DNA of 64,000 bases, from the NCBI RefSeq assembly GCF_036173125.1, contig NZ_CP108054.1, positions 930,001 to 994,000 on the forward strand. The letters run 5' to 3'. The notes below the pieces were generated by a model. It was not told the origin of the DNA and ran no database searches. It saw only the letters and a program-made list of their open reading frames with translations. Shown one piece after another: positions 34,961 through 43,506 of the stretch; the first letter of the stretch is position 1; the number at the start of each line of letters is the position of its first letter. This stretch comes from Streptomyces sp. NBC_00286. GTDB taxonomy: Bacteria > Actinomycetota > Actinomycetes > Streptomycetales > Streptomycetaceae. The translations under genes were made by a program, and so were the position numbers.

Positions 34961-36133
34961 TCACACCACGTGGGCTTCGGGGCGGACCTCGGCACCGTCG
35001 CGGAACCGGTCGGCGCTGAGCGGGGAGATGTCGGTGAACGGCTCGCGTTCCAGGTACAGGTCGCGTACGACCTCGCCGACGGCGGGCGCCTGGAGGAAGC
35101 CGTGGCCCGAAAACCCGGTTGCGTAAAGGAAGTTGGACAGTTCGCCGGAGCGGCCGATCAGTGCGTTGTGGTCGGGGGTGATCTCGTACAGGCCTGCCCA
35201 GCCGTCGACGGTTCTCATGTCGGCCAGTGCAGGGGCCCGTTCGCGGGCGACGTTGCGGAACAGCTCGAGCCATTCCGGGGTCCAGGTGGTGTCGAAGCCG
35301 TCCTGCTCGTCGGGGTCGGCGAGGCCGAACAGCAGGCCGTCGTCGCTGTTGTGGAAGTAGGCCGAGGAGGAGAAGTCGATGGTGAAGGGGATGCGGGGCG
35401 CGGGCGGCGTGAGCGGTGCGGTGAACGCCAACTGCCGTCGTACGGGGCGTATCGGGAGGTGGACGCCGGCCATGGCGCCGATCCGTCCCGACCAGGCGCC
35501 TGCCGCGCAGATGACGGTGCCGCAGGCGATACGGCCCTGGTCGGTGCGTACACCGACGACCCGATCCCCGGCGGTGTCGATGCCGGTGACCGCGGTGTGC
35601 GTGGCGATGGTGACGCCGGCGCGGGCGGCGGGCTGCGCGTATCCGTTGACGACCAGTCCCGGGCGGCAGTGGCCGTCGGCGGGCGAGTACGCGGCGGCTA
35701 CGAGGCCGTCGGTGCTGATGTAGGGGCACAGCTTCTGCGCTTCGTCGGGGCCGATCATGCGGCTCGGCACGCCCAGGCTGTTCTGGATGGCGACGTTGGC
35801 CTCGAAGGCGGCGGCCTGCTGTTCGCTGGTGAGGAGGAACAGGTAGCCGACGGTGTCGAGCTTGATGTCGGCGCCGGGGCGGTGCGGGAAGTCCTGGTAG
35901 GCGCGCAGGCTGCGTTTGCCCAGTTCGATGTTGAGGGGATCGGAGAATTGGGCGCGGATGCCGCCGATCGGCTTGCCCGAGCTGCCGCGGCCGAGGTCGT
36001 CGCGTTCGACGACGACGATGTTGTGCACGCCGGCCTCGGCGAGGTGAAACGCGATGCTCGCACCCATCACGCCGCCCCCGATGATCACCACATCGGCGGA
36101 GGTCGGAACGGTGCGGAAGGCGGAGGAGGACAA
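34961..36133 (-). CDS. FAD-dependent amine/amino-acid oxidase (DAO family)
   Basis: A 390-residue flavoprotein. The FAD Rossmann motif VVIIGGGVMGASIAFHLAEA starts near residue 14, with VVERDDLGRGSSGKPIGGIR after it. The C-terminal YEITPDHNALIG and ATGFSGHGFLQAPAVGEVV are standard in the D-amino-acid/sarcosine/pipecolate oxidase family. Because an hglS-like gene follows 23 bp downstream, a role in lysine-pipecolate catabolism (like AmaA, which oxidises L-pipecolate) is attractive; sarcosine or another amine remains possible. TTG is the start, with GGGAG nine bases upstream. It is transcribed divergently from a LysR gene. Confidence 0.8.
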   Translation of the reverse strand: MSSSAFRTVPTSADVVIIGGGVMGASIAFHLAEAGVHNIVVVERDDLGRGSSGKPIGGIRAQFSDPLNIELGKRSLRAYQDFPHRPGADIKLDTVGYLFLLTSEQQAAAFEANVAIQNSLGVPSRMIGPDEAQKLCPYISTDGLVAAAYSPADGHCRPGLVVNGYAQPAARAGVTIATHTAVTGIDTAGDRVVGVRTDQGRIACGTVICAAGAWSGRIGAMAGVHLPIRPVRRQLAFTAPLTPPAPRIPFTIDFSSSAYFHNSDDGLLFGLADPDEQDGFDTTWTPEWLELFRNVARERAPALADMRTVDGWAGLYEITPDHNALIGRSGELSNFLYATGFSGHGFLQAPAVGEVVRDLYLEREPFTDISPLSADRFRDGAEVRPEAHVV

Positions 36134-36280
36134 CGGGCCACGCTCCCATCCATGGGCCGCCCGCGGGACGGGGTACGCGGACGGGTCTGTCCGTCCTGCG
36201 GGTGGCGGAGGTTGGTCGGTACGGGGTGGGTGCCGAGGAGCTATCTGTCATCTGTGCTCTGCGTCATCGTGCAGCAACCC

Positions 36281-36304
36281 AACCGTTGACGTCTATCAAC
36301 GGTT
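36281..36304. promoter_or_regulatory. LysR-type operator between oxidase and lysR
   Basis: AACCGTTG and CAACGGTT form a perfect 8-bp-arm dyad with an 8-bp centre; its core TTGACGTCTATCAA has TTGA/TCAA ends, so the centre fits the T-N11-A rule. It ends 28 bp before the LysR start in the 200-bp divergent gap. Confidence 0.6.
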
Positions 36305-36332
36305 AATGCTTCTGATCTTTTACGATCACTGA

Positions 36333-37248
36333 ATGGACTGGCCGAGTGCACAGCTGCGTTCGCTGGTGGAACTGACCAGGCGCGGCACCATCACCGCGGT
36401 CGCGGAGGCCCTGGGCTACACCCCCGGCGGGGTCTCGCAGCAGATCGCCGCGCTGGAGAAGGCCACCGGCATGGAGCTGCTGCGGCGGGTGGGGCGCCGG
36501 GTCGAACTCACCGACGCCGGGGCGACGTTGGCCCTGCACGCCGAACGCATCCTCACCACGGAGGCCGAGGCCGTCGAAGCGCTGGAGCGCACCCGCAACG
36601 AGGTCTCCGGGACGCTACGGATCGGGCTCTTCGCGACGGCCGCCGCCGAGATCCTGCCGCCCGCCCTGCAGCAGGTACGCGCACTGCATCCGGGCGTGAC
36701 CGTGCGCAGCCGGGACATGGACGTGGACGAGGTGTACGACGCTGTCGCCGGCGGAGCGGTCGATCTTGCGCTGGGGCTGGACTATCCGGACGTACCGATC
36801 CCGCGCGATCCGTCCCTGCGGGTGACGGAGCTGTCCCGGGAGCGCTTCTCGCTCGCGGTTCCCGCCGGGGCGATGCCGGGGCGGCGCAGAATCTCCCTCG
36901 CGGACACCAGGGAACGGAGATGGATCCTGCCGTCGGTGAGGCAGCTACTACGGCCGGGCTGTGCTCACCGCGTGCCGCCGGGCCGGTTTCGAACCGCAGG
37001 TGCTGCACGAGGTGACGGACACGGCCGCCACCCTCGCCCTGGTCGAGGGCGGGGTCGGCGTGAGTGTGGTGACGGATCTGATGCTGCGGCTGCGGCCGTC
37101 CCGTATCGATGTGCTGGAGCTGGAGGAGGTGATGGAGCGTCACATCGTGGTGGTTTTCCTGTCCTTCGCCGAGCATCGGCCGACGGTGGCAGCCCTCGTC
37201 GATGTGCTGCGGGCCTCGGCGGACCGGCTGCCGCCCGGAGCGGTTTAG
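36333..37248 (+). pseudogene. LysR-family regulator with internal frameshift
   Basis: The helix-turn-helix domain (LVELTRRGTITAVAEALGYT, GGVSQQIAALEKATGMELL) and most of the effector domain are intact up to RRWILPSV at about 36935. The conserved continuation (YYGRAVLTACRRAGFEPQVL through RPTVAALVDVLRASADRLP) lies in another frame. One extra base around 36936-36942 explains it. The unshifted reading continues to 37256 as low-complexity sequence. The domain order and length otherwise fit a 300-residue LysR. It is divergent from the DAO oxidase it would regulate. It may be a true null or a sequencing error. Confidence 0.75.
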
Positions 37249-37420
37249 TGCTGTGACCGCATGTGTTCACCGGGGTTGGGCTGGAGGGTTTCGGCGATGC
37301 GCCGTGTCGTACGCCGTCCGGCCCCGTCCCTTCTGCGGCCGGGATGCCAACCGGGTCATGAGCTGGCTAAATGGCAGAGCGGTCCAGGGCCGCGGGGTGC
37401 GGTAAGCAAGGAGGACTGGT

Positions 37421-38242
37421 ATGGCACATGTTCGTGTGAACGGCGTCGGCCTCTTCTATGAGACGGTCGGCGCCGGCGATCCGCTGGTGCTGGTGCACGG
37501 CTCCTGGGGCGATCACCACAACTGGGAACCGGTCTTGCATGACCTGGCCGAGCAGTACCGGGTACTCGTCTACGACCGGCGCGGCCACAGCCAGAGTGAG
37601 CGCCCGCCGGGGCAGGGCTCTCGCACCGAGGACGAGGACGACCTGGGCGCGCTGATGGAGGAGCTGGGATTCGCGCCGGCGTATGTCGCGGGAACCTCCT
37701 TCGGTGCGTCGATCGTTCTGGGGCTGGCCATCCGACGCCCTGAACTCTTCCGGGGCCTGATCGCCCACGAGCCGCCGCTGACGGGCATCGTCGCTGGAGA
37801 GCAGGATTTCCGGCCACTCATGGACGCCACCGACCGGAAAATCGACTCTGTCCTCGCCCACCTGCGCGCGGGCGAGACGCAGGCCGGAGCCCGCCAGTTC
37901 ATGGAAGAGGTCGCCCTCGGACCTGGCGCCTGGGAGCAGCTCCCGGAACAGATGCGTGAGACGTTTCTGCGTAATGCGCCCACCTTCCTCGACGAACAGC
38001 AGGATCCCGACTGGGCGATGCTGGACCTCACGGCCCTGTCGCGTTTCACCGAGCCCGCGCTGGTGACCAGGGGCACCGACAGCCCGCCGTGGTTCGCCAC
38101 CATTGCCACCCGGATCGCCGAGGCCTTGCCGCAGGCACGGATGCACACATTCGAAGGGGCCGGGCACATCCCTCACGTGACCCACCCGCAGGACTTCGTG
38201 GATGCAGTGACCCGGTTCCTTCAGACAGCAGGCCGGCCGTAG
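37421..38242 (+). CDS. Alpha/beta-fold hydrolase
   Basis: A 273-residue serine hydrolase. The oxyanion region is VLVHGSWGDHHNW, the nucleophile elbow is GTSFGAS (Ser), and the catalytic His is in FEGAGHIPHVTHPQDF. The strand around YDRRGHSQSERP is typical of the epoxide-hydrolase/haloperoxidase group. It is cytoplasmic with no signal peptide. AAGGAGG precedes the ATG. It stands alone after the frameshifted LysR and before a strong terminator. The substrate cannot be predicted. Confidence 0.85.
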   Translation: MAHVRVNGVGLFYETVGAGDPLVLVHGSWGDHHNWEPVLHDLAEQYRVLVYDRRGHSQSERPPGQGSRTEDEDDLGALMEELGFAPAYVAGTSFGASIVLGLAIRRPELFRGLIAHEPPLTGIVAGEQDFRPLMDATDRKIDSVLAHLRAGETQAGARQFMEEVALGPGAWEQLPEQMRETFLRNAPTFLDEQQDPDWAMLDLTALSRFTEPALVTRGTDSPPWFATIATRIAEALPQARMHTFEGAGHIPHVTHPQDFVDAVTRFLQTAGRP

Positions 38243-38392
38243 TACACGGAGGGCCAGTTGTGAAACCGCACGGGTTCGCCGGGTTGGTCAGGCTGCGGCT
38301 GCGAGGGAGTGGCCGAGATGACCAACACGGAGGAGCCCGAGCCGCCGGTCGCGCAGGTGTCCGCGAAATAGCCGGCTGGTCGGCCGCATTGC

Positions 38393-38434
38393 GGCGGGGC
38401 CGGGCCCGGCCAGGGACACCGGCCCGGCCCCGCC
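38393..38434. terminator. GC-rich hairpin terminator
   Basis: GGCGGGGCCGGGC (38393-38405) and GCCCGGCCCCGCC (38422-38434) form a perfect 13-bp stem. It lies between the hydrolase and the convergent LysR remnant. A short unsupported reading frame (about 17 codons from 38319) lies just before it. Confidence 0.65.
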
Positions 38435-38441
38435 GTGAGCC

Positions 38442-38786
38442 CTAGGTCGGCTGTTCGTCCTGCGCCGGATGTACGTACGGCTCCCCCACCGGTACGGCAC
38501 TTCGCAGCGAGCGGATCATCGTGCCGAGCAGCGGGTTGGTGTTCTCGCTGCGGTGCAGGGCCAGTACGTGGCGGAAGGCCGAGCGCTGGGCGAGTCGGGT
38601 CGCCTCCACCATGTCGCCGGACGGGTCGCCGGGTGAGTGGCCGAGGCCCGGCATGATCGCCACTCTGAGGCCGGTGGACACCAACTCCCGTACGACGTCG
38701 TAGTTGTTGCTACGGAAGGCGACCGCGGCCTCGAAGCCGGCCGCCGCGCACAGGCGGGTGAGTGAGAGTGCGCCGGCCGTTTCTGG
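38442..38786 (-). pseudogene. LysR C-terminal remnant
   Basis: About 114 codons encode the end of a LysR effector domain (LTRLCAAAGFEAAVAFRSNN, VVRELVSTGLRVAIMPGLGH, LALHRSENTNPLLGTMI). The helix-turn-helix half is missing: nothing recognisable precedes it on the minus strand before the MFS gene, 280 bp away. The original gene was probably divergent from and regulated the MFS transporter. The 38787-39065 stretch holds no other gene I can support. Confidence 0.65.
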
Positions 38787-39065
38787 CGGAGGAGCGCGTG
38801 CGCGCCGCTATGCGGAGCAAGGGGCGGCTTTGTTCCTGAGCCCGTTCATCCCTCATTCATGGCGTGGATGACGCGGATACGGGATTCGGATCGTGCGGAG
38901 GATGGCGGCGGGGTGACGTACGGCCCATAGTCGTGCCACCCGCACACCGCTGTCCGGATCAGCGCCCGGTGTGTGGTCTTCCCCGGTGTTCCGCGGCATG
39001 CCGTGCGTCGTCGTCGGCGCCTGTGACGGCATGCCCGCTCCCGTACACAGTCCCCTGGAGTCGCC

Positions 39066-40364
39066 ATGCCCGGTTCCGTGCCCCTGTCCCCCGCCGCGGT
39101 GGACGACACCGCTCCGTCGCCCGTCGCCACCTCGGGCCCGGCGCATCTGCTGCGCCTGATCTTGCTGATGGCGGGCAGTTGCCTGCCGGTCCTGGGTGCG
39201 GTGCTGATCGCCCCGGTGCTGCCGAGGATGCAGGAGCACTTCGCCTCGACGCCGGGGGCGAAGGCGTTGGTGCCCCTTGCGCTGACCGTTCCGGCGCTGT
39301 CGCTGGCGCTGCTGGCCCCGTTCGCCGGGGTGATCGTGGACCGGCTCGGCCGTAAGCGGCTGCTGGTCGTGGCGACCGTCCTGTACGCCGTGTTCGGTAC
39401 GGCGCCGCTTTGGCTGGACTCGCTGGGCGCGATCATCGCCAGCCGTGCCCTGGTCGGTGTCGCCGAGGCCGCCATCATGACCTGCTGCACCACCCTGATC
39501 GGCGACTACTACAGCGGCCGGCAACGGGTGAAGTACCTGGCGCTGCAGGCCGTGTGCACCTCCGCGTCGGCCACCGCCTTCTTCGTGGTCGGCGGCGCCG
39601 TCGGCTCGGCGGGCTGGCGCGTGCCCTTCTGGATCTACGCCGTGAGCCTGGTGATCGCCCCGCTGATGGCCGTCGTTCTGCCCAACCCGGCGGCCCGCGC
39701 GGCCACCGACGAGGCCCCAGCCGTGGCCATGCCCGCCACCTACGAGGCCCCGGCCGTGGCCATGCCCGGTCGTCCGTTCCCCTGGCGGCCGCTGGCGGGG
39801 ATCTGCGCCCTCACCTTCTTCGGAGCGATGGTCTTCTACACGGTCCCGGTGGAGATGGCGTACCTGCTCGACGACCTCGGTGTGGAGGATCCCGGCGTCA
39901 TCGGTCTGGCCACGGCGATCGCGAGTGCCGCCACCGTGGCCGGAGCACTCGTGTTCGCCCGGCTGAAGCGCTCCCCGGACGTGGCGCTGCCCGCGGTCTT
40001 CGCGGTCTGTGGCGCCGGTTTCGGGGTGATGTTCCTCGCAGACAGCGCCCCCCTGCTGGTCGTCGGGGCGGTGGTCAACTGTCTGGGAACGGGCATGCTG
40101 CTGCCCGCCCTCCTCACCAGTGCCATGTCCCGCCTGGCCTACGAGGACCGCGGCCGCGGTACGGGGCTGTGGACGTCGGCCTTCTTCGGCGGCGCGTTCG
40201 TCTGCCCGCTGGTGCTGCTCGCCCTGGAGCCGGCAGTCGGCGGTCTCGCGGGCGCGGTGGGCCTGCTCGGTGCGGCTGCCGCGGTCGTCGCGGCAGGGCT
40301 GTGGGGTGCCGTGCGCCGCGCGGGCGCCGCGCATCCCCGGCCGCTGCCGAAGCAGCCGGCCTGA
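39066..40364 (+). CDS. MFS transporter
   Basis: A 432-residue protein with about 12 membrane segments. The loop-2 motif DRLGRKRLLV is intact, and the VLGAVLIAPVLPRMQEHF start is like the YceL/drug-efflux groups. The central cytoplasmic loop carries a near-duplicated segment (EAPAVAMPATYEAPAVAMP), a small in-frame repeat. GGAG precedes the ATG. It is divergent from a LysR remnant, so its control may be lost. The substrate is unknown. Confidence 0.8.
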   Translation: MPGSVPLSPAAVDDTAPSPVATSGPAHLLRLILLMAGSCLPVLGAVLIAPVLPRMQEHFASTPGAKALVPLALTVPALSLALLAPFAGVIVDRLGRKRLLVVATVLYAVFGTAPLWLDSLGAIIASRALVGVAEAAIMTCCTTLIGDYYSGRQRVKYLALQAVCTSASATAFFVVGGAVGSAGWRVPFWIYAVSLVIAPLMAVVLPNPAARAATDEAPAVAMPATYEAPAVAMPGRPFPWRPLAGICALTFFGAMVFYTVPVEMAYLLDDLGVEDPGVIGLATAIASAATVAGALVFARLKRSPDVALPAVFAVCGAGFGVMFLADSAPLLVVGAVVNCLGTGMLLPALLTSAMSRLAYEDRGRGTGLWTSAFFGGAFVCPLVLLALEPAVGGLAGAVGLLGAAAAVVAAGLWGAVRRAGAAHPRPLPKQPA

Positions 40365-40583
40365 GGCCCCGGGGCTGGCGGGCCGGGCACCGACGACGAT
40401 GCCCTGGCCCCGTCCCGCAGATGGAGGTAATGGCCGGGGCTGGGTGAACAACCCCGGCTCGGTCTCGACCATGGCAGCGCGCTCGACCAGCCGCTTGAGC
40501 TTCAGGCGGACGTTGTTGGGCGCGGATCTCCACGTCTGTCGACTCGCACACCGACGTTCCCGCCGGCATCCTGATCCCGCGCG

Positions 40584-41531
40584 TCACTGACTGTTCTGCA
40601 GAAGGCAGATGGCGAGGATCGCGGCCATCGACGACAGCGTGTTCGCGCCGAAGTCGATACTCGGTGTTGCGGGGTCGTCGATCTCGAAGTTGATGGGTGT
40701 CCCGTTGTTGAGGCTGTCGGCGAACTGCCGCGATGCCTCGCCCCAGCTGTTCATCAGCTCCGCGTCGGCAACGTTGACGACCGTCTCACCTGCGCCGTTG
40801 GAGCCGAAGGCCTCCCTGAAGTCCTGGCGCAGCGGCTCGAACCTCGCGCCTTCCGAGATCATCATGACGAACACCATGATCGACCGGGCTGCCGTGTTCA
40901 CGTTGGCGTTCCCCCGCAGGTTCTCGTACGCATTGTTCACCACCTGCTGATTGAGCCTCATATTGTCCCGCGACTGGCCGCCGCGCGACTCCAGGTCCCT
41001 GTAGTTGCCCGTGAAGCCGAAGGTGCCGGAAGGCACCGCCGAGTTGGGGTCGGGGTCGTCGCCCTCGAAGTAGATGGGCGAAGCGCTCCCCCTTCCATCC
41101 CTGACCTGGTAGCCGATGATGAACAGGTCCCGCGCCCGCACGATCAGGCGGACGTTGTTGCCGTCCGAACTCTCGGGCAGGTCACTGGCCCGCAGGTCGA
41201 TGGCGAAGAGATTCCTGGGGGAGGTGTCCAGACTGGGGTCGGTCTGCAGCACCCCTTCCCGCAGCACCCTGCCGCCGGTCGCCCGCTGGCGTACGGCTTG
41301 GATCATGTCGTCGTACGCCTGTTGGCCGCCACTGATGTCCCAGGTGATGTCGTTGCCGTCATCGATGGCGCTGGCCTTCTCCTGGAACTGCGGGACCACC
41401 ACGGCCGCACCACCCAGCAGGGTGGCAACGGCGAGGAAGAGGACCATGAACTTCCTGGTCAGCCAGCGGGAACGGCGTTTGTGACCCGGGCCGCCGACCC
41501 GCTCGACAGGGGACGTTTCTTTCATGGGCAT
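40584..41531 (-). CDS. Secreted ribosome-inactivating protein (rRNA N-glycosidase)
   Basis: A 315-residue protein with an N-terminal export signal (WLTRKFMVLFLAVATLLGGA) and a type 1 ribosome-inactivating domain. All five active-site residues of the ricin A-chain family can be placed: Tyr141 in IIGYQV, Tyr177 in FTGNYRDLE, Glu227 and Arg230 in MMISEGARF, and Trp263 in LMNSWGEAS. Such enzymes remove one adenine from the sarcin-ricin loop of 23S/28S rRNA and stop translation. S. coelicolor has a known relative (SCO7092). The hydrophobic C-terminus (LSSMAAILAICLLQNS) is odd for a secreted toxin. The start at 41531 has AGGAAG upstream; a GTG 12 bp earlier is an alternative. No immunity gene is evident. 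Confidence 0.88.
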   Translation of the reverse strand: MPMKETSPVERVGGPGHKRRSRWLTRKFMVLFLAVATLLGGAAVVVPQFQEKASAIDDGNDITWDISGGQQAYDDMIQAVRQRATGGRVLREGVLQTDPSLDTSPRNLFAIDLRASDLPESSDGNNVRLIVRARDLFIIGYQVRDGRGSASPIYFEGDDPDPNSAVPSGTFGFTGNYRDLESRGGQSRDNMRLNQQVVNNAYENLRGNANVNTAARSIMVFVMMISEGARFEPLRQDFREAFGSNGAGETVVNVADAELMNSWGEASRQFADSLNNGTPINFEIDDPATPSIDFGANTLSSMAAILAICLLQNSQ

Positions 41532-42064
41532 GCCAAAGCTCACTTCCTGCGACGATTTGTGGACGAGTCATGGACGTCTTCGGGGACGTCTTCGGGGACG
41601 TCGGCGCTCAGCACCGCGGAGCAGCCCGGAGAGCGATCGGACGTGCGGGTCGCTTGGTGCCCCGCGCCGTTCGGCAAAGTCTTGGCCAAGGAGCCGGAGC
41701 CCCGACAGAGGCAAATATCCCAACCCGCCAGTATCGAGAGGCCGGGATCTGACCTGAACAGCTCCTCTCGCCCCGGCCGACGGACCTGTAACAGCAGTCG
41801 ACGACTGCCGTCGGGGGCGCGAAGAACAGGAGGCGGATCACGAATTCGTACGCGCGAACTCGGGCTCCTTCTCCAGGGCCACCGAGCTCTCGGTTCCTTC
41901 TCCAGCCTTGGTCGTACCCTCCGCCAGATCACTCGTCGGTGGGGGCGGAGTCTGTCGCCTGGCGACCAGCCGGAGAGTGCCGCTGCCAGAACCAACTCGA
42001 TGCAACGCCCGCACCTCTACTCCCGGAGCGGCGGGAATCCTGTGGGTGCTACTACGGTGGCGCG
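41532..42064. other. Gene-free region with short tandem repeat
   Basis: This 530-bp stretch between the RIP gene and a small plus-strand gene has no reading frame with convincing codon use. It contains two copies of GACGTCTTCGGG in tandem (41572-41595) followed by a partial third, and a CCGAG-CT-CTCGG palindrome around 41884-41895 flanked by two copies of CCTTCTCC. It may hold divergent promoters. Confidence 0.5.
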
Positions 42065-42322
42065 ATGGCAGCGAACGATTACGACCGCGTACGCCTCGGC
42101 ATCGAGGCCATGACCGCCTACACCTCCGGCAACGACCTCATGACGCAGTACATGGCCCAGCGTCGCGCGTCCGATGGGAGCCTCGATCAGGTCGCTGACG
42201 GCGCGACAGCCCTGTGCGCCCTGCTTCTGGCCCAACTGTCCCGCATGACTGGGAAGCCGGAGCAGGAGATCCTCCAGGAGATCGCCCACGGCCTCAACCG
42301 AACGGAACAGCGGGAGCAGTAA
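42065..42322 (+). CDS. Small hypothetical protein
   Basis: An 85-residue soluble protein, predicted helical (GATALCALLLAQLSRMTGKP, EQEILQEIAHGL). It has Streptomyces-like third-position GC. I do not recognise a family. The ATG at 42065 is the first plausible start; the frame upstream lacks coding character. It may be part of the accessory set that continues to 48.4 kb. Confidence 0.6.
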   Translation: MAANDYDRVRLGIEAMTAYTSGNDLMTQYMAQRRASDGSLDQVADGATALCALLLAQLSRMTGKPEQEILQEIAHGLNRTEQREQ

Positions 42323-42506
42323 GCGCACCCGCACAGCAGGAAGCCCCCTGCCGAACCACATCCGGCGGGAGGGCTTCGCCACGGCAGGCTACTCATGTGG
42401 GAACGGCCTCCCCCGCCGCGCCTCCCTCCCTGCGTCTCGGCTGGCGGGCGCACAACGTGTGGCGGCGAATCTATGGCGGCGGCACCGCTGAAGGAGAAGA
42501 TGCGCC

Positions 42507-42887
42507 ATGGAGACCGTCATCAAGGCCATCGTCGGGCTGAAGCTCGTCGGCCTTGTCCTCTTCGCCGTCGCGCTCGTCATCAGCTTCGCCTACACGTTCG
42601 TCGTCGGCCCGGAGGACCCCGAGTCCCAGCATGGCTACACCGCCGTGTGTAAGGACGGGACCGTCCTCTCTCCGCCGTGGAACCACTGCGGTGAGGAACA
42701 CGGCTACCTCGACCACTGGACGACGACCCCCGCCTCCACGACAGAGGCGCCCGCCATCCCATCGGAACGGCCGTCGGCGGCTCTACCCGACACCGATGAG
42801 GATGACTGGATCACGGCGTATCCCGACGGCTGTGCTGCTGGCACTCCGCTCGCCTCTCCCTGGGACCCCTGCAACAACGACGGCTGA
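42507..42887 (+). CDS. Small single-pass membrane protein
   Basis: A 126-residue protein with one N-terminal membrane helix (LVGLVLFAVALVISFAYTFV) and an extracytoplasmic part with two Cys-containing repeats of similar form (DGTVLSPPWNHCGEEHG and DGCAAGTPLASPWDPCNNDG). AAGGAGA precedes the ATG at optimal spacing. I do not recognise the family. The matching SPPW/SPWDPC segments suggest an internal duplication. Confidence 0.65.
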   Translation: METVIKAIVGLKLVGLVLFAVALVISFAYTFVVGPEDPESQHGYTAVCKDGTVLSPPWNHCGEEHGYLDHWTTTPASTTEAPAIPSERPSAALPDTDEDDWITAYPDGCAAGTPLASPWDPCNNDG

Positions 42888-42998
42888 GGTGCCAGCAGCA
42901 GGACCCCCGCATGCCATACGAGTGCCATCCCCTACGCAAACGTGCAGGTCACAGTCAACACACCGCAGCCCTAATGCGGTTGGACGTTACTTGCGGCC

Positions 42999-43478
42999 TC
43001 ACGAGGACGGCAGGCTGGAGACGATGTTCGCCGCCAGGCCGACCACCACCCCGACGCCCAGGACGATCGGTCCCCGGTAGGCCAGAACCCAGTGTGATTG
43101 CCCATCGCCGGCTACGAATTCCCGCACCCCTTCCAGCTTGTAGTCGAGGCTCTTCTCCGAGGCACTGAGTTCGCGCTGGAAGCGCTCCACCAGCCGCCCG
43201 TACAACTTCTTGTCGCTGCGGTGGAGTTCCTCGGCCAGGCTGTGCCGACACGTCTCCAGCGCTTCGATGCGCTGCTCAAGCGTCTGCTGCGGTCCTGTCG
43301 CGGTGATCCTGAACGCTGCTTCCACGACCATCGTCCCGGAGGCGTACACGCGCCGAGGGCGCCCCAAGTACGCAGCAAGGCGGTTCCTGGCCCGTCGGAT
43401 GTCGACGATGGTCCACCAGATGCCCCAGATCTCCAGGGTGGCGGCGATCGAGGCGAGGGTCACAGCGGCGGCGGTCAT
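42999..43478 (-). CDS. Hypothetical membrane protein with two TM segments
   Basis: A 159-residue protein with a hydrophobic N-terminus (VTLASIAATLEIWGIWWTIV), a charged, probably coiled-coil middle (LEQRIEALETCRHSLAEELH) and a C-terminal membrane helix (GPIVLGVGVVVGLAANIV). The layout suggests a cytoplasmic coiled coil between two membrane anchors. Family not recognised. It is 28 bp downstream of the XRE regulator gene and may be co-transcribed. Confidence 0.6.
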   Translation of the reverse strand: MTAAAVTLASIAATLEIWGIWWTIVDIRRARNRLAAYLGRPRRVYASGTMVVEAAFRITATGPQQTLEQRIEALETCRHSLAEELHRSDKKLYGRLVERFQRELSASEKSLDYKLEGVREFVAGDGQSHWVLAYRGPIVLGVGVVVGLAANIVSSLPSS

Positions 43479-43506
43479 GCCCGGGAGGGTAGGCCCTGTG
43501 CCCCAG

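Noticed and set aside
32748..35126. A 792-codon plus-strand frame across the tnpB element and hglS-like remnant
   Set aside because: It crosses two conserved minus-strand coding regions and the element boundary; no conserved motif.
38853..40472. A 539-codon minus-strand frame opposite the MFS transporter
   Set aside because: It is Gly/Arg/His-rich with no membrane or domain features; antisense shadow of a 12-helix transporter.
41570..41752. A 60-codon frame with a DVFGDVFGDVG repeat upstream of the RIP gene
   Set aside because: The repeat follows from the 12-bp DNA tandem; the remaining codons are Arg/Ala-rich without coding bias or a ribosome site.
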